A DNA stretch of 64,000 nucleotides from Omphiscola glabra. Taxonomy: Eukaryota > Mollusca > Gastropoda > Lymnaeidae. Each line of letters opens with the position of its first letter. Position 1 is the stretch's first letter. Positions 20,947 through 33,870 of this stretch are shown here, piece after piece. The notes below the pieces were generated by a model. It searched no databases. It was given only the letters and a program-made list of their open reading frames with translations, and had not been told where the DNA came from. The translations under genes were made by a program, and so were the position numbers. The stretch spans positions 16,264,863-16,328,862 of the forward strand of contig OZ024797.1 in assembly GCA_964017045.1 (NCBI GenBank), in the 5' to 3' direction.

Positions 20947-23900
20947 ATGGCCAAAGCTATAAGCAACGCCACAACATCTAACCTTAAAGGTAAACGAAAA
21001 AAGAAGTCTCCTACCAATGCTAATCCCTTGTTTACGCAATGGCTCACTGAGTGGAAAGATGAGGCTAATGAAAAGGGGTGGAAAAGTGCACACACATACT
21101 CAAAGGTAATATTTGCTTTGTACTTGGCTAAATTAGGAATAACAACTAACATGTTGAAGATGATAAAAATTGAAAATCAAATAATTGTTTTTCTTCTAAA
21201 CTGTAATGCAAAATTTTTTATTTATTTGTCTTCTCATCCTTTTGTTTAAAAAAAATGCTTTTAAGTATCATTTTATTATAAGTTATGTTGCTTGGAAATT
21301 TATTTGAATGCATATTTTTAATCACAGGCTCTAAAAACTCTAAAACTGTTTCCTCTCCGGCTAGAAACTGGCAGCGACTGTAGACTATTACAGAATTTTG
21401 GTGAGTTCTGCCATTGTTATTAGAGGTCATCAATGCTTTTGCTATTGTTCACACCTACCCACTCCTTTCCATCGATTTGCCTTAGCCTTAATTTTCTTTA
21501 AAAACGTATTATTCCCCCGCCCCCCCCCCCCCCCCGTGACATTAAAAAATACTTTGACCCTCCCCTCTCCTCCACTCAAAATTTTGTTATATTTTTATTG
21601 GCAAATTTTAACATGCTACTTCTGTGCTGCTATTATGCTGCTGTTAGTGAATGTTTATGTTTTAAGAGTAGCTATTATTTTGTGTACATTTTGATGTCAG
21701 TTTTTTGTTTTGGTTTTGTAGGTGAAAAAATATGCCAGATGTTGGATGAGAAGTTGCTTGAATATAAAAAAAATCAAGGTAATATTACTTTGGTGGTGTA
21801 GGGTGGAGGGTTTTTAACACTGTTATTCAATAACTTCAATTCTTTTTTTATTTAAACAAATTAAAATGATCACAAGCAGAAATAAAACCCTTGCATTGTC
21901 ATTCATTTTGTAAATATTTAACAGTATGTAATTGTGTTTTCTTTTGTCTTCATCTGAATTTAAGGAAGTTCCCAACAACCAAAGCTGCATAGTTTATCAG
22001 ACAGTGAGGAAGAAACCACATTACACACTGCTTGTGGTAAAAATTCAAAGCCAGGAAAAAAGAGATGCCAGAAAAAAGACCCCAAGGAATCAGACAGATT
22101 AAGAAAGCCATCCAGCAGCTGTGTTGATAACCCAGTTGGAAATGAAGAGCCTGAATGCTTAAATAACAGCTCAGCAACTCACACCAACTTTGGTTCTGGA
22201 GAATTGAATGTTTGTGCTGCTTCACAAGATAGAATATCCCATAAGTTTCATGATATCAGTGACAGTTCAGACTGTGATAATGACTCTAGGCCAGTACCTC
22301 CCAAGGTACTCCATTATTTACTTTTGTCATTCAGAGCTCCTGAAAGTGTTTGTACTCAATTGGGTTGTGCTTTAAACAGTGCCATAACCATGATATATCA
22401 TTATGTTTTATCATGTTCTTCTTCTTAACAGCTTCAACTATCCATTCACCATATTTTAATTAGCATATTTCATTTAAATCCCAACTTGAAAGTAGTACGA
22501 AATATATTTTAATTTTTATAAATGAAATATATATACATTAACTGTTATCCATATTTATATGTCCAGAAATTAGTCAGGCGATCAAATTCTCAAAGTCGGG
22601 AGTATGTACCTGCATACAGATCAGGAGCTTATGCTTTAATTCTAACTCTCTATAGACATCATCAGGTAATCCTGGAAAAATTTAGTTTTTAGTCTTTCAA
22701 AATTGTTATATTTAGCGTAGTATAGTGTAGGGCTTGGCTTATATTTATAGCACTTGTCTCCACTAGTATAGCCTAGTACAGTGGTCGGCAAACTCATTAG
22801 TCAAAAGAGCCAAAAATCAGCATCAGGACGATTAAAAAAAATTCGAGAGCCCAATTTATTTTCAAGAACCTGTCAATAACCATATTTTTGGAGTCAAAAC
22901 CGATTTGTGGCCGAACAGCACTCGGGGTAAAGAGCTGCATGCGGCTTGCTAGCTGCGATGTGCCGAACACTGGCCTAGTATAGCATACGGTTTGTTTTTC
23001 ACCTCAATAAAGTTCTTATTAGTAATTATTAGCCACCACCACTTAAACTTGTCTGCTAGGATGACCTTGATATTGATGACACCGTGTAACTGTTGTGTCA
23101 CCTCTTCCCTGCCTGTCCCTTTCTTGTCTGGGGAAAAGGTTGTTTACATTCTATTGTGTTCCATTTGTTCTTAAGAATGCTATTAGGTAACTCAATTTCT
23201 CTATTTTCTTTACTAGAAAGTTCTGATTTAATTTCTATATAAAGCCTGCTTTGTTTCTTAGCAAATAGTCATAGAAATAGACTTAGTGAGACATAGATAG
23301 TCATAGCGAGACTTAGACATACAAGACGTTATATTATTGGGTTTACCGGTATAAAATAATATTTGTATTTTGAGGATTGTACCTTTTTCATATGCTGGTA
23401 GTTGATACAGATTTTTTTGCTTCTGTACTCAAATTTGTATAGAAATTTGTTTATATGATTAACTGAAATTTAATACCACTAGCTTTGGTATTTTTTTCTT
23501 TACATACTGTTAGATCAGCCCTTTGTTACGTATTGTTTCTTCTACGAGCCAACTATTAATACATATTAAATTTTTAAAACCATAACTGCATAGCAATGAT
23601 TGGTTAAAAAGAATTAAACTTTTTATTTGAATTTAAGTATGAAATGTAATTTCATTGGTTTTGCATCCTGCCTGTAGTCTAGTTGATTTTACAATGCATA
23701 ATGTGCTACATTGGCTGTAAATATATTTAGTTCCAAATTACCAAATTAAAGAAACTTTTTTTAAATTTTAAGCTTGTTAACTATTCAGTGTTATAATAAG
23801 TTAAATATAAATGACAATATTGTTTTGGATTCTGTGATATTATCTGTTTCTATAAGGATCCATGGTTCAAAGGTTATATGACTAAAACAGAACTGACCCA

Positions 23901-26900
23901 ATCTGCCCAGCCACTGGCTGACAAGTCATTTACAAAAGTAAGAATTAAGTCTTGTGATTATTTTTAGAAACTAAGCCTCTCATAGCAGTCTTACATAAGC
24001 CATTATATTTTTTTATTTTTAATGGATCACTTTTTAAAATTAATAGGATTTTGAATCCCTACAGCACTTAATGTATAATTAACTTGGTACACTGTAAGAC
24101 AATTTGTTATCCTTAGTCAGCAGTCACTCCCTAAAATCAAGAAAGATACAATCTATCTAAACTATCTTATTTAGTGTTTTTTATGCAAAGTGATTATAAT
24201 TTTATACATTATTAGATCATTCGTTTTTACACAATTTAGCTCAACACTGAAGCTGTTCAACTATTTTTACTCTAAATTAATATTTTTCAGCCAGACCCAG
24301 GCAGCCATTATACAGCATGGTCATCTTGTGCTACTTTGTTAAAGAAAGGTTTCATTCAGAAAACCAGCAGCCCTGCCAGGTTCTGTACTCAGATTTTTCA
24401 TCAAATTACTGAATTGTTTTCTTTTTCATTTCCTTGGTCTATCCTGAAACATAATTTTTTTCAAAAAGAAAACACTTGCCATTTTATGCATTATGTCACT
24501 TATTTTTATGTCTTCCTTAAAGAATTTTTTTTTAGATATCGTTTATTTTTTGCTTTTTATTGTACTATTTGTACTGACCCAAATTAAAAAGCTTTATTTC
24601 TTTGCTACTCAAGACAACAAGTCAGAGTTATTTTCTGAGCAGCTTTTATAGCAACAATTTATTCGTTACAAACTTCTCTGCAGCTTAAAATTGCAAAACT
24701 GATATTTTGAAAACTCCAGACATGACATTTATATTAATATATTTTGCAATAAATTGAAGTACTTGATATATGTCTTCTTCTTCTTATGCCCTTTTACCCC
24801 GTCTGGGGCATAGGCCGCCCACAAGAATTTTCCACTCATCACGGTCCTGTGCTTTCCTTTCCAATTGCTTCCAGTTGTATCCCATATTTTGCGTGTCTGC
24901 CTCTAGCTCGTGTCTCCATGTATTCTTAGGTCTTCCTCTCTTTCTTTTTCCCTGTGTATTCCATGTTAGGCATTGTCTGGTGGTGCTATCTGGGGGGCAT
25001 TGTCTGGTGGTGCTATCTGGGGGGCATTGTCTGGTGGTGCTATCTGGGGGGCATTGTCTGGTGGTGCTATCTGGGGGCATTGTCTGGTGGTGCTATCTGG
25101 GGGGCATTGTCTGGTGGTGCTATCTGGGGGGCATTGTCTGGTGGTGCTATCTGGGGGTTTTCTGAGAGTATGCCCAATCCACCTCCATCTTTTCTATAAG
25201 TACTAGAGTGGTAATTCTATTTCATGATCTTTTTTTTTCTTTCCATTTTCTGTTCCTAAAACTAAAACATATGACCTAAAACTAAAACATATGACTCGAT
25301 GTTACCGGAATAATAATGGCAGGCATTTTGTGATATTTTCTACCTGCTATTGCGAAAACTCATCAGAATTCCTTTTTAAAAAAGAAGTATATATGTAATG
25401 ATATTTACATTTCTCACACCATTTAGTTGTGAAACCTCAACGGAATGACTAATTATTAAAAATGAAGAATATATATAATGGTGTTTACTTTCTCTTGTCA
25501 AATATTTATCTGCAATATAATATCCGCAAACCTACCCATTTTTGTGTCCCCTGAACTATATTTTTTTAAATCTAAAAATTGTAAAACATGACCTTAAATT
25601 TACAACAAAAAATCTATATACCATTTTAAATATATTTTATATTAACGGAATTGGATGCAGCAGATAGTGTTGTGACATCATGAGGATCACCCTAGTTCTG
25701 CAAAATCAAGTGTATTTTTTAATTCTAAAAATGTACATACCCTATTCCCTACTCCCGGTATATGTACCTAAGAAGGTTAATTATTTATCAAATTCATCCT
25801 TTATTCTGAGGCGTAGTGTGTGCTGCCTGTGGCAAAATGAAAGTATCAAATCCCCCTCCCCGACAGCTTGTAATAAAAAATTAATAAAAACATCCACAGG
25901 ATGGTAGCCCCCATGTAAGCAACCACACATTTTTTGCACGTCCCCGGACTTTATTAAAATTCTTAAGTTCCTGATCCCTTTCACCACACATTGTTTTATA
26001 TTTTCTAAAAAGATATATATACATATATATTATTCTACACATAATTCTGTTATTGAAATATTATGGTTATTTATTTTAATATGTTGAAAAAAAAACATAC
26101 CAAAGTTAAAATCACTAACATAATTGGGTTTTAAGATATTGATATCAAAATGAACCAATTGCAACTTCATCTGGTTTGTGCTTATTTGGATGAGTGATAG
26201 GGAATTAGTGAGTGCTATGAAGTTTCATTGCACCAATTGAATTAAACAGCATTTTCTTAATAAAAGTATTTTTAAAGTTTTTATTACTTTATACATTTGA
26301 TAAAAAATACATTTTTGGAATGATTATATTTATTAATTTTACTTTTAAAAGGGGGAAAATAAATTATCAATTTTGTCACACGCTTTTATTAAATCAAAGA
26401 AACTTAAAGCTTTTGGTTTGCAAGTTTAAATTGAGCTCTTTTGAAATTAATATATTTTTTATTTATTTGAGTTCAATTGAACATTTTACTTCCACATTGT
26501 TGAAGTCATTTAGATAAAATTTATATATTAACAACGCACTTAAAAACAACAATACATGTTTAGATTTTCCTGATAAATGTGATTATAATTTCATAAAAAT
26601 AATTCTTCGATCATAATTTATTTACAATAAAAAGAATATCATAACTTTCAAATTCAGATAAAATGCTAAAAATAGTTCTTTAATTGTTATTTTAAATGTA
26701 TTTGTAATTTATAATAATAATACTTAAACATAATATACTAAAATAAAAGCAGATATTTTTTATTTTTAGCACATTTACATTTATTAGATTTCCATTAAAT
26801 AATAGAAAATCACTACCTTTGTTTTTAAGAATCCGAAAGTATTTAAATGCATTCTATTTTTTTGTATTATATTGATACCTTAGCTCATTCTTATATATAT

Positions 26901-29900
26901 TAAGGCCATAAGGTTCAAAAAGTTCAAAACTCAGCTGCTAGGTTAGTTGTAAAGGCAAAGAAATATGATCACGTCACTCCACTACTCCACCCACTTCAAT
27001 TGCTCCCTTTACAAGCACGCATTGATTGCGAGCTGTCTATTCTCTGCCACAACTTTTTCTCTGATTCCTGCCCTTCCTATCTTACTGAGCTTCTTTCTGT
27101 CTATTCACCCCTTTGACAGCTTCGTTCCTCTGCAGACACATGTATTATTTTTGTTTGTAAGACACGCACTAAAACATACGTTGAATGATCTTTCTCTCTC
27201 TGCGCCCCCAAACAATGGAATTCTCTCTGATTACACATCTGCAGTATACTGACCATCCAAGCCTTCAAAACTGCACTCAAGACCTATCTCTTCAAACTCT
27301 ACTATTCTGACTCATTCTCACCCCCCTCTGACCAAAAAACGATGCTCGATGCTGCTGGGTCCATGACCAGTCTGGGGTAAACAGTACTTGGTGGGCAAGG
27401 TCAATATTTTTACAAAGCTGTTTTTAAATGAATATTTTTATGCAATTGTTTTTTAATGTCATGATTCTTTTTTTTCTTTTTGCTAATTTTTATTTGAAGC
27501 ACAGTGAGCCTAGCCCTAGGCAGGGGTACAGCGTTCCGGTATATAAGACCACTTTAATAATAATATATTCTATTTTCTTTCTTTGTTCCATTTTATATCT
27601 GCTTTTTTTTTCCATTCAGGTATGCTCTCACGGCTGCTGGGATTGTGTTGGCGGAGCAGCTGAACAGAGCCGAGTCCCACGGTGTCAGTCAAGAAGGTAA
27701 TGAGGCAGCTGTTGATTTGGTAATGAGTGATCCCAGCGTTGCCCCATTGTCATCAAGAGAACATTTTGATGATGTCATCTTTTCTTCTGATGAATCACTT
27801 TCACCAAAGAAATTTCTGACAGGTATTGGGGAGAGTTCAAGTAAAGTACTACCACTTCAAGGGGAATGTGAGCTTAAAATGGAAAGGCAGCTACCTAATC
27901 ATCCTCAACCCCCAGGAGGAATCCAAGATGAAGATGTTCTAGAGATAAGTGATGAAAGTGATACTGACTGTAAAATGAAAGTTGAAAAGATTGTGAAAAC
28001 CGATTTTAATGATAGCTTTGATGAATTACCAGACCTTGACCTCCCCCTCTCTGAGAGACTTTTACAACGTGGCAATATTAAGTCAAGTTTACTTACTAAA
28101 CATCAAACTGATGCATGCAGTGTACAACCTCCATTATTAAATCCAGCACTGCTATCAAATCCATCAGGCTTATGCCCTGTCCCTCAATTATCAGTAAATC
28201 TCGGCCCTGACACGGATAAGAAAGGATCTTTTCTTTCAGTCAACAACATTAAGTCTGTTCCTTCCTTGGTTAAGCCACCAAAGCCAGACACAAATGTGCC
28301 TAGCAATCATAAACAAAATGCCACAAATGCTGAATTAAAACAGTTTTCAAGTGATCTTCAATCTGCTCCAGTTTCTGTGTCCACGTCTTTATACAGTACT
28401 CAGTGTCCTGAATTCTCATTACAGCCTGGAACATTTGATATCATTTTGTGTTGTGATAACAGGGAGTTTTATGGAAGGTAGGGATTTTATTGCAGGAAAT
28501 GCAAATATTAAAGTTTCATGAACATTCAAAATTATAATAATTAAAGAAATGGACTTAATATGATACCATTAAAAAAGCACCTAGATGGAATTGTAATGAT
28601 ATCCATTTAGAAGACATAATCATATAGAGATTTAGCATTGGGGCTTATCAGAAATTAACTTCAAGCTCATTATGTATGACCATTTACACATCTTTAATTT
28701 AGTAAATATATATTTTCCTTTACCCTTAAAGTGTAAAGTTAAACCCTACAGCAAATTAAATTTTTGCCTAAAAATTATCCTCAAAGATGATGTTTAATTT
28801 TTAATACATAATTTACTTTTCAGTAAAAGCAATAGTAAAACTCTTCTCCCAGATTTGATGAAAAGTGGAGTTCAGTGTGATCTAAGGTTACTTCATGTAG
28901 GGGACTTACTCTGGATTGCAAGAGAAAGAGTTGCACCAAATATTGACAGGTTTGTAGCACGTATTGACAGACGTGTACCAATATTTGACAGGATTGTACC
29001 AAAGTTTGAAAGATTTTCAATTTTTCACAACTCTTTATATGAATAGAATTCAAAGTTTATAAAAGATGTCACAGATATGGTAAAGTGAACTTATTTTCTA
29101 ATTAACAGAACATAATGTATGGTAATGTTATAATAATTTTTTTTTAATAAATTGAGTTTTTCTAGGATTGTCAAAAATTAATAATGCTTGTTTTTTTTGT
29201 TTTTTTATATCTCAGGCAAACATGAACCAATGTACATATTTTGTAAAGGAAATGTATCACTTGTTATTAAAACTAGCTTCACAGCAAAGTTGTGCCTTAA
29301 TTTTATCCCCAGGGAACAAAGCAGAGAGCTGGTCCTTAACTATGTTATAGAGAGGAAAAGAATGGATGATCTCGTTAGTAGTATAACTAATGGACGTATG
29401 AAGGAACAAAAGGTTGTGTAACAAAAAATAATAATGTCCTATACAAAAAGAAGCAATATCAACTAGGTTTATTATTTTAAATCTTATGATTATGATTTAC
29501 ATTAGAAGAAGTGTACATCATTATTTAAAATTTCTTGCTTGTTTCTACTTGTAGTACTTATATAGAAATACTATATATAACATTATGATTCATAATTAAA
29601 TCATACTCTGTAAAGCAATTTAACCAAACCTTAGTTGAAGTTTTGCTGGAACATTGAAAAAGTCCAGTTTATTGTAATTGTAAAGCTTTACGCCTCAACC
29701 CCTACTGTCTCAAATAAGATACATTTAAATTTCCCTTTATTCTTGGACACTACTTCCATATTCCTTGAAATGAGTATATGCTTATGAAGCACTGTTTTCA
29801 CATTATTTTAAGTCTAACAAAGTTCATTCTAATGCAACATTTGATGAAAATTGCACATTTTCTCTCTGCAATAAAGTGAAGCAAAGTTAGTTATGCATCC

Positions 29901-32761
29901 TCAGTAAATAGGTTTGCAGTCCATTACCATGGTACACTATTCTACATTACAATGGCAAAGCTTAACTTAATTTTTGCACAATTAAGTTTTGAGACAAAAT
30001 ATATATATATATATATTTTGTCACAATTTACATGGTTAGTATATTGGAAGAAAAATTGAAATACATACATCTTTAAAATATTAGTTTAAATAGTTGGCTT
30101 TATAGGATGTGCATACTTATAGAGTTTAGAATGAACAATGGTGTCTTTTCATTTCTGCATATTAAATGTTCAATAAGACCTGTATAGATGTAATTTTATT
30201 TCAGAGCACGCAATTTTTGTTATTGATCTTTGCATATTTGTTTTTTGCTAGTTTCGCCTGAAACATTGTGGGTTGAGTGAAGCGATTATTCTCATAGAGG
30301 AATATGGACCAATTCAAAACTTTAGCCTACCTGAAGAGAGGATTAAACAATCTATTGTAAATTCACAGGTAATTAATTTTAAAAAAAAATAAATTTCCTT
30401 TCATTTACTGTACTTAAACATTTTATATGTTAATTTTTAATTATCAAATCATCAAAATATATTTGTTGATCATATATTTAAGTTTTTACCCTACGTCAGA
30501 TTAAATAAATATTACATTAACTGAGTATGTTTTAATCTATTGTGGCCACATTTTTTAATGTCTAATTAATATCCTAATTTTTATTTATTTTTCTGCTGAA
30601 TAATGTGTTTAAATTATTAAAAGTTAATACTGACTTATTGTTAAGTATTGCATGATGATTTTTAATTAATAGATTATTGATGGCTTCAAAGTGAAATTTT
30701 GTAGTGGACCATCTGCAGTTGTTACATATTTATCTACCATGACAAGATTTCTCCAACAACATTATAGTGTGAGTATTCAATGTTTGTGAGGATTTTTTAG
30801 AACTGATTTTTAATATCAAACCCTTGGCCACATTATTTTTTCATTCCAATTGGTAATCAGAATCACAATTTGAAAAAAAATTATGTCCAACAATGAATTT
30901 TGTGCACTTCTTTCACAGTGTAGCAAGGTGGATTGTGACCTGTCCCTTTTACTTATGAAAGTTTTCAGTTTTACCCAGTAATAAAATTATTCCTTTCATA
31001 CCTAGCAAGATCTGTCAATGGTGAATTTGATTATGCCAAGCTATTCCCACTACACTTTTAAACAGAAATAATAAGAAAAAGTATTTACTTCTGTGACCCT
31101 TATTTTATAAATTCGTGCTGTGGGTCATCTAAATGCTGAAAAGGGATGATAATCATTTGTTTTACATCCTCTTATTGCAGTGTTTATCTTATTTTTATTT
31201 CCCGCTCTATTAGATTTAATATTATCTCAGAATAATAATCTGTGTTCCTTAATTTCAGGCTAAAACTCTTCATGCTGTGCCAATAGATGCTGCAAAAGAA
31301 CTGAAAGGACAGCAACATATACAAAACAAAGAACAATTCCTCATATCATTTCATGACTTTAACCAGGCTTCTATAAAGCACAAAGTATGGATATCATTAC
31401 AATTTATTTTTGTTTATGCTTTGTAATAAAAAAATTCAATGGAACAGCAGCCATGACTTTGCAAGATTGTCATATTTTTTTAAAAATTGAAACCAAGATA
31501 TTTATAATAATAATAATTAAAAAATATTCATTTTCAGGTGTATATATAAGATTATATGTAGGTATTAGAAATTGGAAATGATTTATAATTATTGCACATT
31601 TTTTGTTTAGGATCTGACCGTTAAAGAAATGTTTGGGAAACAGTTAATTCAGGTTCCAGGCATTTCAGCTGAAAGAGCAAGAGCGATATCAAATGTGTAT
31701 CCAACCCTCACCACGTATGTTGGACAGATTTCTAATTATTTGACACAGACAATTTAATAAACAATCAATTAAATAAGCTCTCCTTTCTTGTAGAAGCCTC
31801 ATGTTAAAACTAAATATCATGTATCAGTCCCACATCTCACTAATCCTATTTAATAACCTTATGTGTCCTAACAATCTTACCAAAAAACTCAAACAAACAT
31901 TGGCACTTAAGTTATCAAAATAGAAGCTGACTCAAATTTAGAAATAAATAACTCTGTTACTGTTAGTAAGGATGGGAATAGAAATACAAAATATTATTTG
32001 TATTTGCAAGTGGCTTAAATTTAGTTTGCAATTTTTTTAAAACTTAGATAGTGACTTAGTTTGGAACCTGATTAAACAAAATGTAAAAAGAAATTATAAA
32101 GCATCCTACTTTATTGCTGTTTGTTTATACTTTGTGTCCAGGTTGTTGGAGGCTTATGAAAAATGCAAAGACTCAAAAGAAAAGGAAAAGTTACTTGCTG
32201 GCATTAAAACAGGAAAGAAAGAGAGGTTTGTTTCTTTATAACCACTTTGCACAATAGTTTCAAATTAAAGTTACATTTTTAAAATCTTGATCAGTTACCA
32301 TATTTTTGTTACAATTTTTTGTTTTGATATTACAACTTTTCAACCTTAGCTGTTTTTAAACCACCCATAAATATCATGTTATCCATCTGATGTTAAACCA
32401 CCCATAAATATCATGTTATCCATCTGATTTTAAACCACCCAAAAATATGTTATCCATCTGTTGTTAAACCACCCATAAATATCATGTTATCCATCTGTTA
32501 AACCACCCATAAATATCATGTTATCCATCTGTTGTTAAACCACCCATAAATATCATGTTATCCATCTGTTGTTAAACCACTCATAAATATCATGTTATCC
32601 ATCTGTTGTTAAACCACTCATAAATGTCATGTTATCCATCTGTTGTTAAACCACCCATAAATATCATGTTATCCATCTGTTTCATTTCCCACAGAAACCT
32701 TGGAGCATCTCTGAGCAAAATGTTGTTTCTTCTTTACACTCAAGAAGGCAAACTTTCCTGA
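20947..32761 (+). CDS. MUS81: MUS81, crossover junction endonuclease catalytic subunit
   Basis: MUS81, with an EME partner, cuts branched DNA such as replication forks and Holliday junction intermediates. Exons: 20947-21105, 21328-21400, 21722-21778, 21965-22305, 22567-22665, 23857-23937, 24291-24379, 27620-28477, 28824-28949, 29313-29412, 30252-30368, 30673-30768, 31259-31384, 31611-31714, 32142-32225, 32695-32761. Phases join throughout, giving 858 residues, against about 550 in human. An N-terminal helix-hairpin-helix region ([24 protein letters not shown]) is followed by a polar linker, a winged-helix region ([19 protein letters not shown]) and a long acidic/serine insert in the 858-bp exon. 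The XPF-type nuclease has ILCCDNRE near residue 579 and ERKRMDD at 641-647. A C-terminal HhH region (VPGISAERA) and [10 protein letters not shown] close it. The start at 20947 matches the family better; 20860 is an alternative. Confidence 0.96.
22779..22972. mobile_element. hAT-type MITE with perfect 8-bp target duplication
   Basis: A 194-bp element in a MUS81 intron. Ends are cagtggtcggcaaac and gtgccgaacactg, imperfect inverted repeats. The flanking duplication gcctagta (22771-22778 and 22973-22980) is exact. No coding capacity. Confidence 0.9.
24777..25199 (-). mobile_element. LINE 3'-end fragment with internal minisatellite
   Basis: The minus strand encodes the C-terminus of a non-LTR retrotransposon protein ([19 protein letters not shown], then [19 protein letters not shown]). 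It is closely related to the fragment at 58345-58600. Upstream of this motif the short peptide PPDSTTRQC is repeated because of a 27-bp DNA expansion at 24971-25159. It lies in a MUS81 intron, antisense to the gene. Confidence 0.88.
24971..25159. repeat. 27-bp minisatellite inside a LINE remnant
   Basis: Seven units of cattgtctggtggtgctatc plus tgggggg. The fourth has one G fewer, shifting the frame. The related LINE copy at 58545-58570 has a single unit, so the expansion happened in this copy or its close ancestor. Confidence 0.94.
26905..27570 (+). mobile_element. CR1/L2-like LINE 3' fragment
   Basis: In the MUS81 intron before the 858-bp exon, with frameshifts. Plus-strand translation gives [31 protein letters not shown] text, [18 protein letters not shown] and [12 protein letters not shown], the usual C-terminus of CR1/L2 reverse transcriptases. 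A short 3' tail with gagcctagccctaggcaggg follows. Confidence 0.85.
28929..29012 (+). repeat. 21-bp in-frame repeat across a MUS81 splice donor
   Basis: Four 21-bp units (gttgcaccaaatattgacag; gtttgtagcacgtattgaca+g; acgtgtaccaatatttgaca+g; gattgtaccaaagtttgaaa+g) start in exon 28824-28949 and continue into the intron. The exon frame stays open through all four ([28 protein letters not shown]) and on to a stop at about 29044. Confidence 0.85.
32340..32686. repeat. About 37-bp minisatellite in the last MUS81 intron
   Basis: About nine units of gttaaaccacccataaatat plus catgttatccatctgtt, ending just before the acceptor of the final exon (cccacag at 32688-32694). Confidence 0.93.
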
Positions 32762-32851
32762 CAACATTTTTACCCCCAAGCTAGTTACTGTTGAACTAAA
32801 ATCTCCCGACTTTCAACACTGAATGGAATAGTCTGCAGTTGGTGCCACACA

Positions 32852-32857
32852 AATAAA
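32852..32857 (+). terminator. Likely MUS81 polyadenylation signal
   Basis: AATAAA 91 bp after the MUS81 stop, the first such hexamer on the plus strand. The 36-bp minisatellite lies beyond it. Confidence 0.5.
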
Positions 32858-32889
32858 ATATGATCTCTTATCTAAACATTTTGAAGGGA

Positions 32890-33287
32890 GTGGGCACAAG
32901 ATCCTCTCAATGTTGGAGAAGTAAAGTGGGCACAAGATCCTCTCAATGTTGGAGAAGTAAAGTGGGCACAAGATCCTCTCAATGTTGGAGAAGTAAAGTG
33001 GGCACAAGATCCTCTCAATGTTGGAGAAGTAAAGTGGGCACAAGATCCTCTCAATGTTGGAGAAGTAAAGTGGGCTCAAGATCCTCTCAATGTTGGAGAA
33101 GTAAAGTGGGCACAAGATCCTCTCAATGTTGGAGAAGTAAAGTGGGCACAAGATCCTCTCAATGTTGGAGAAGTAAAGTGGGCTCAAATCCTCTCAATGT
33201 TGGAGAAGTAAAGTGGGCACAAGATCCTCTCAATGTTGGAGAAGTAAAGTGGGCACAAGATCCTCTCAATGTTGGAGAAGTAAAGAA
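32890..33287. repeat. 36-bp minisatellite downstream of MUS81, 11 copies
   Basis: The unit gtgggcacaagatcctctca plus atgttggagaagtaaa is nearly identical across copies. One copy near 33180 has lost three bases and two read gggctcaa. All six frames give repeat ORFs because 36 is a multiple of 3. Confidence 0.97.
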
Positions 33288-33579
33288 AGAAAGTGGGTTG
33301 AAGTATCGTTACATTGTATAACCAAAGCGTTATTCATACAATTTTTGTTGAAGTCATGAAGTTGAATAATAGAATCTATAAGTTGTGATTTTTGTTATAG
33401 TGAATGTATTTCAACTGAGCATTGCATGCACTTTGAAGGCTAACACTTTTGATGACATATGAAATTAGAGAATAGAGTTTCAAATCCTGTTTAATGACAT
33501 GATGGATGTCATGATTCATAATGGCATCTCCTGATCATGTACATTTTGTAAGCAGTTTTGTTGACATTGGCACATTAAG
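33288..33579. other. Spacer between two minisatellites
   Basis: Unique DNA. Nothing recognised. Confidence 0.4.
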
Positions 33580-33870
33580 GTATGGAGATTGTGTCAGTCT
33601 ATCGGAGTATGGAGAGTGTGTTAGTCTAGCGGTGTATGGGAGAGTGTGCTAGTCTAGCGAGGTATGAGAGTGTTAGTCTAGCTGGGTATGGGAGAGTGTG
33701 TTAGTCTAGCGGGGTATAGAGTGTGTTAGTCTAGCGGGGTATAGAGTGTGTGTTAGTCTAGCGAGGTATGGAGAGTGTTTTAGTCTAATGAGGTATGGGA
33801 GAGGGTGTTAGTCTAGCGAGGTATGGGGAGAGTGTGTTAGTCTAGCGAGGTATGGGAGAGTGTTCTAGTT
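33580..33870. repeat. Degenerate minisatellite, about 27-bp unit
   Basis: Roughly eleven units built on gtgttagtctagcggggtat and ggagagt, with length variation. A TA-rich tract follows at 33875-33920. Confidence 0.9.

Noticed and set aside
32813..33321. Long repeat ORFs on both strands downstream of MUS81
   Set aside because: The 36-bp unit is a multiple of three and lacks stops in several frames, so these are minisatellite artefacts.
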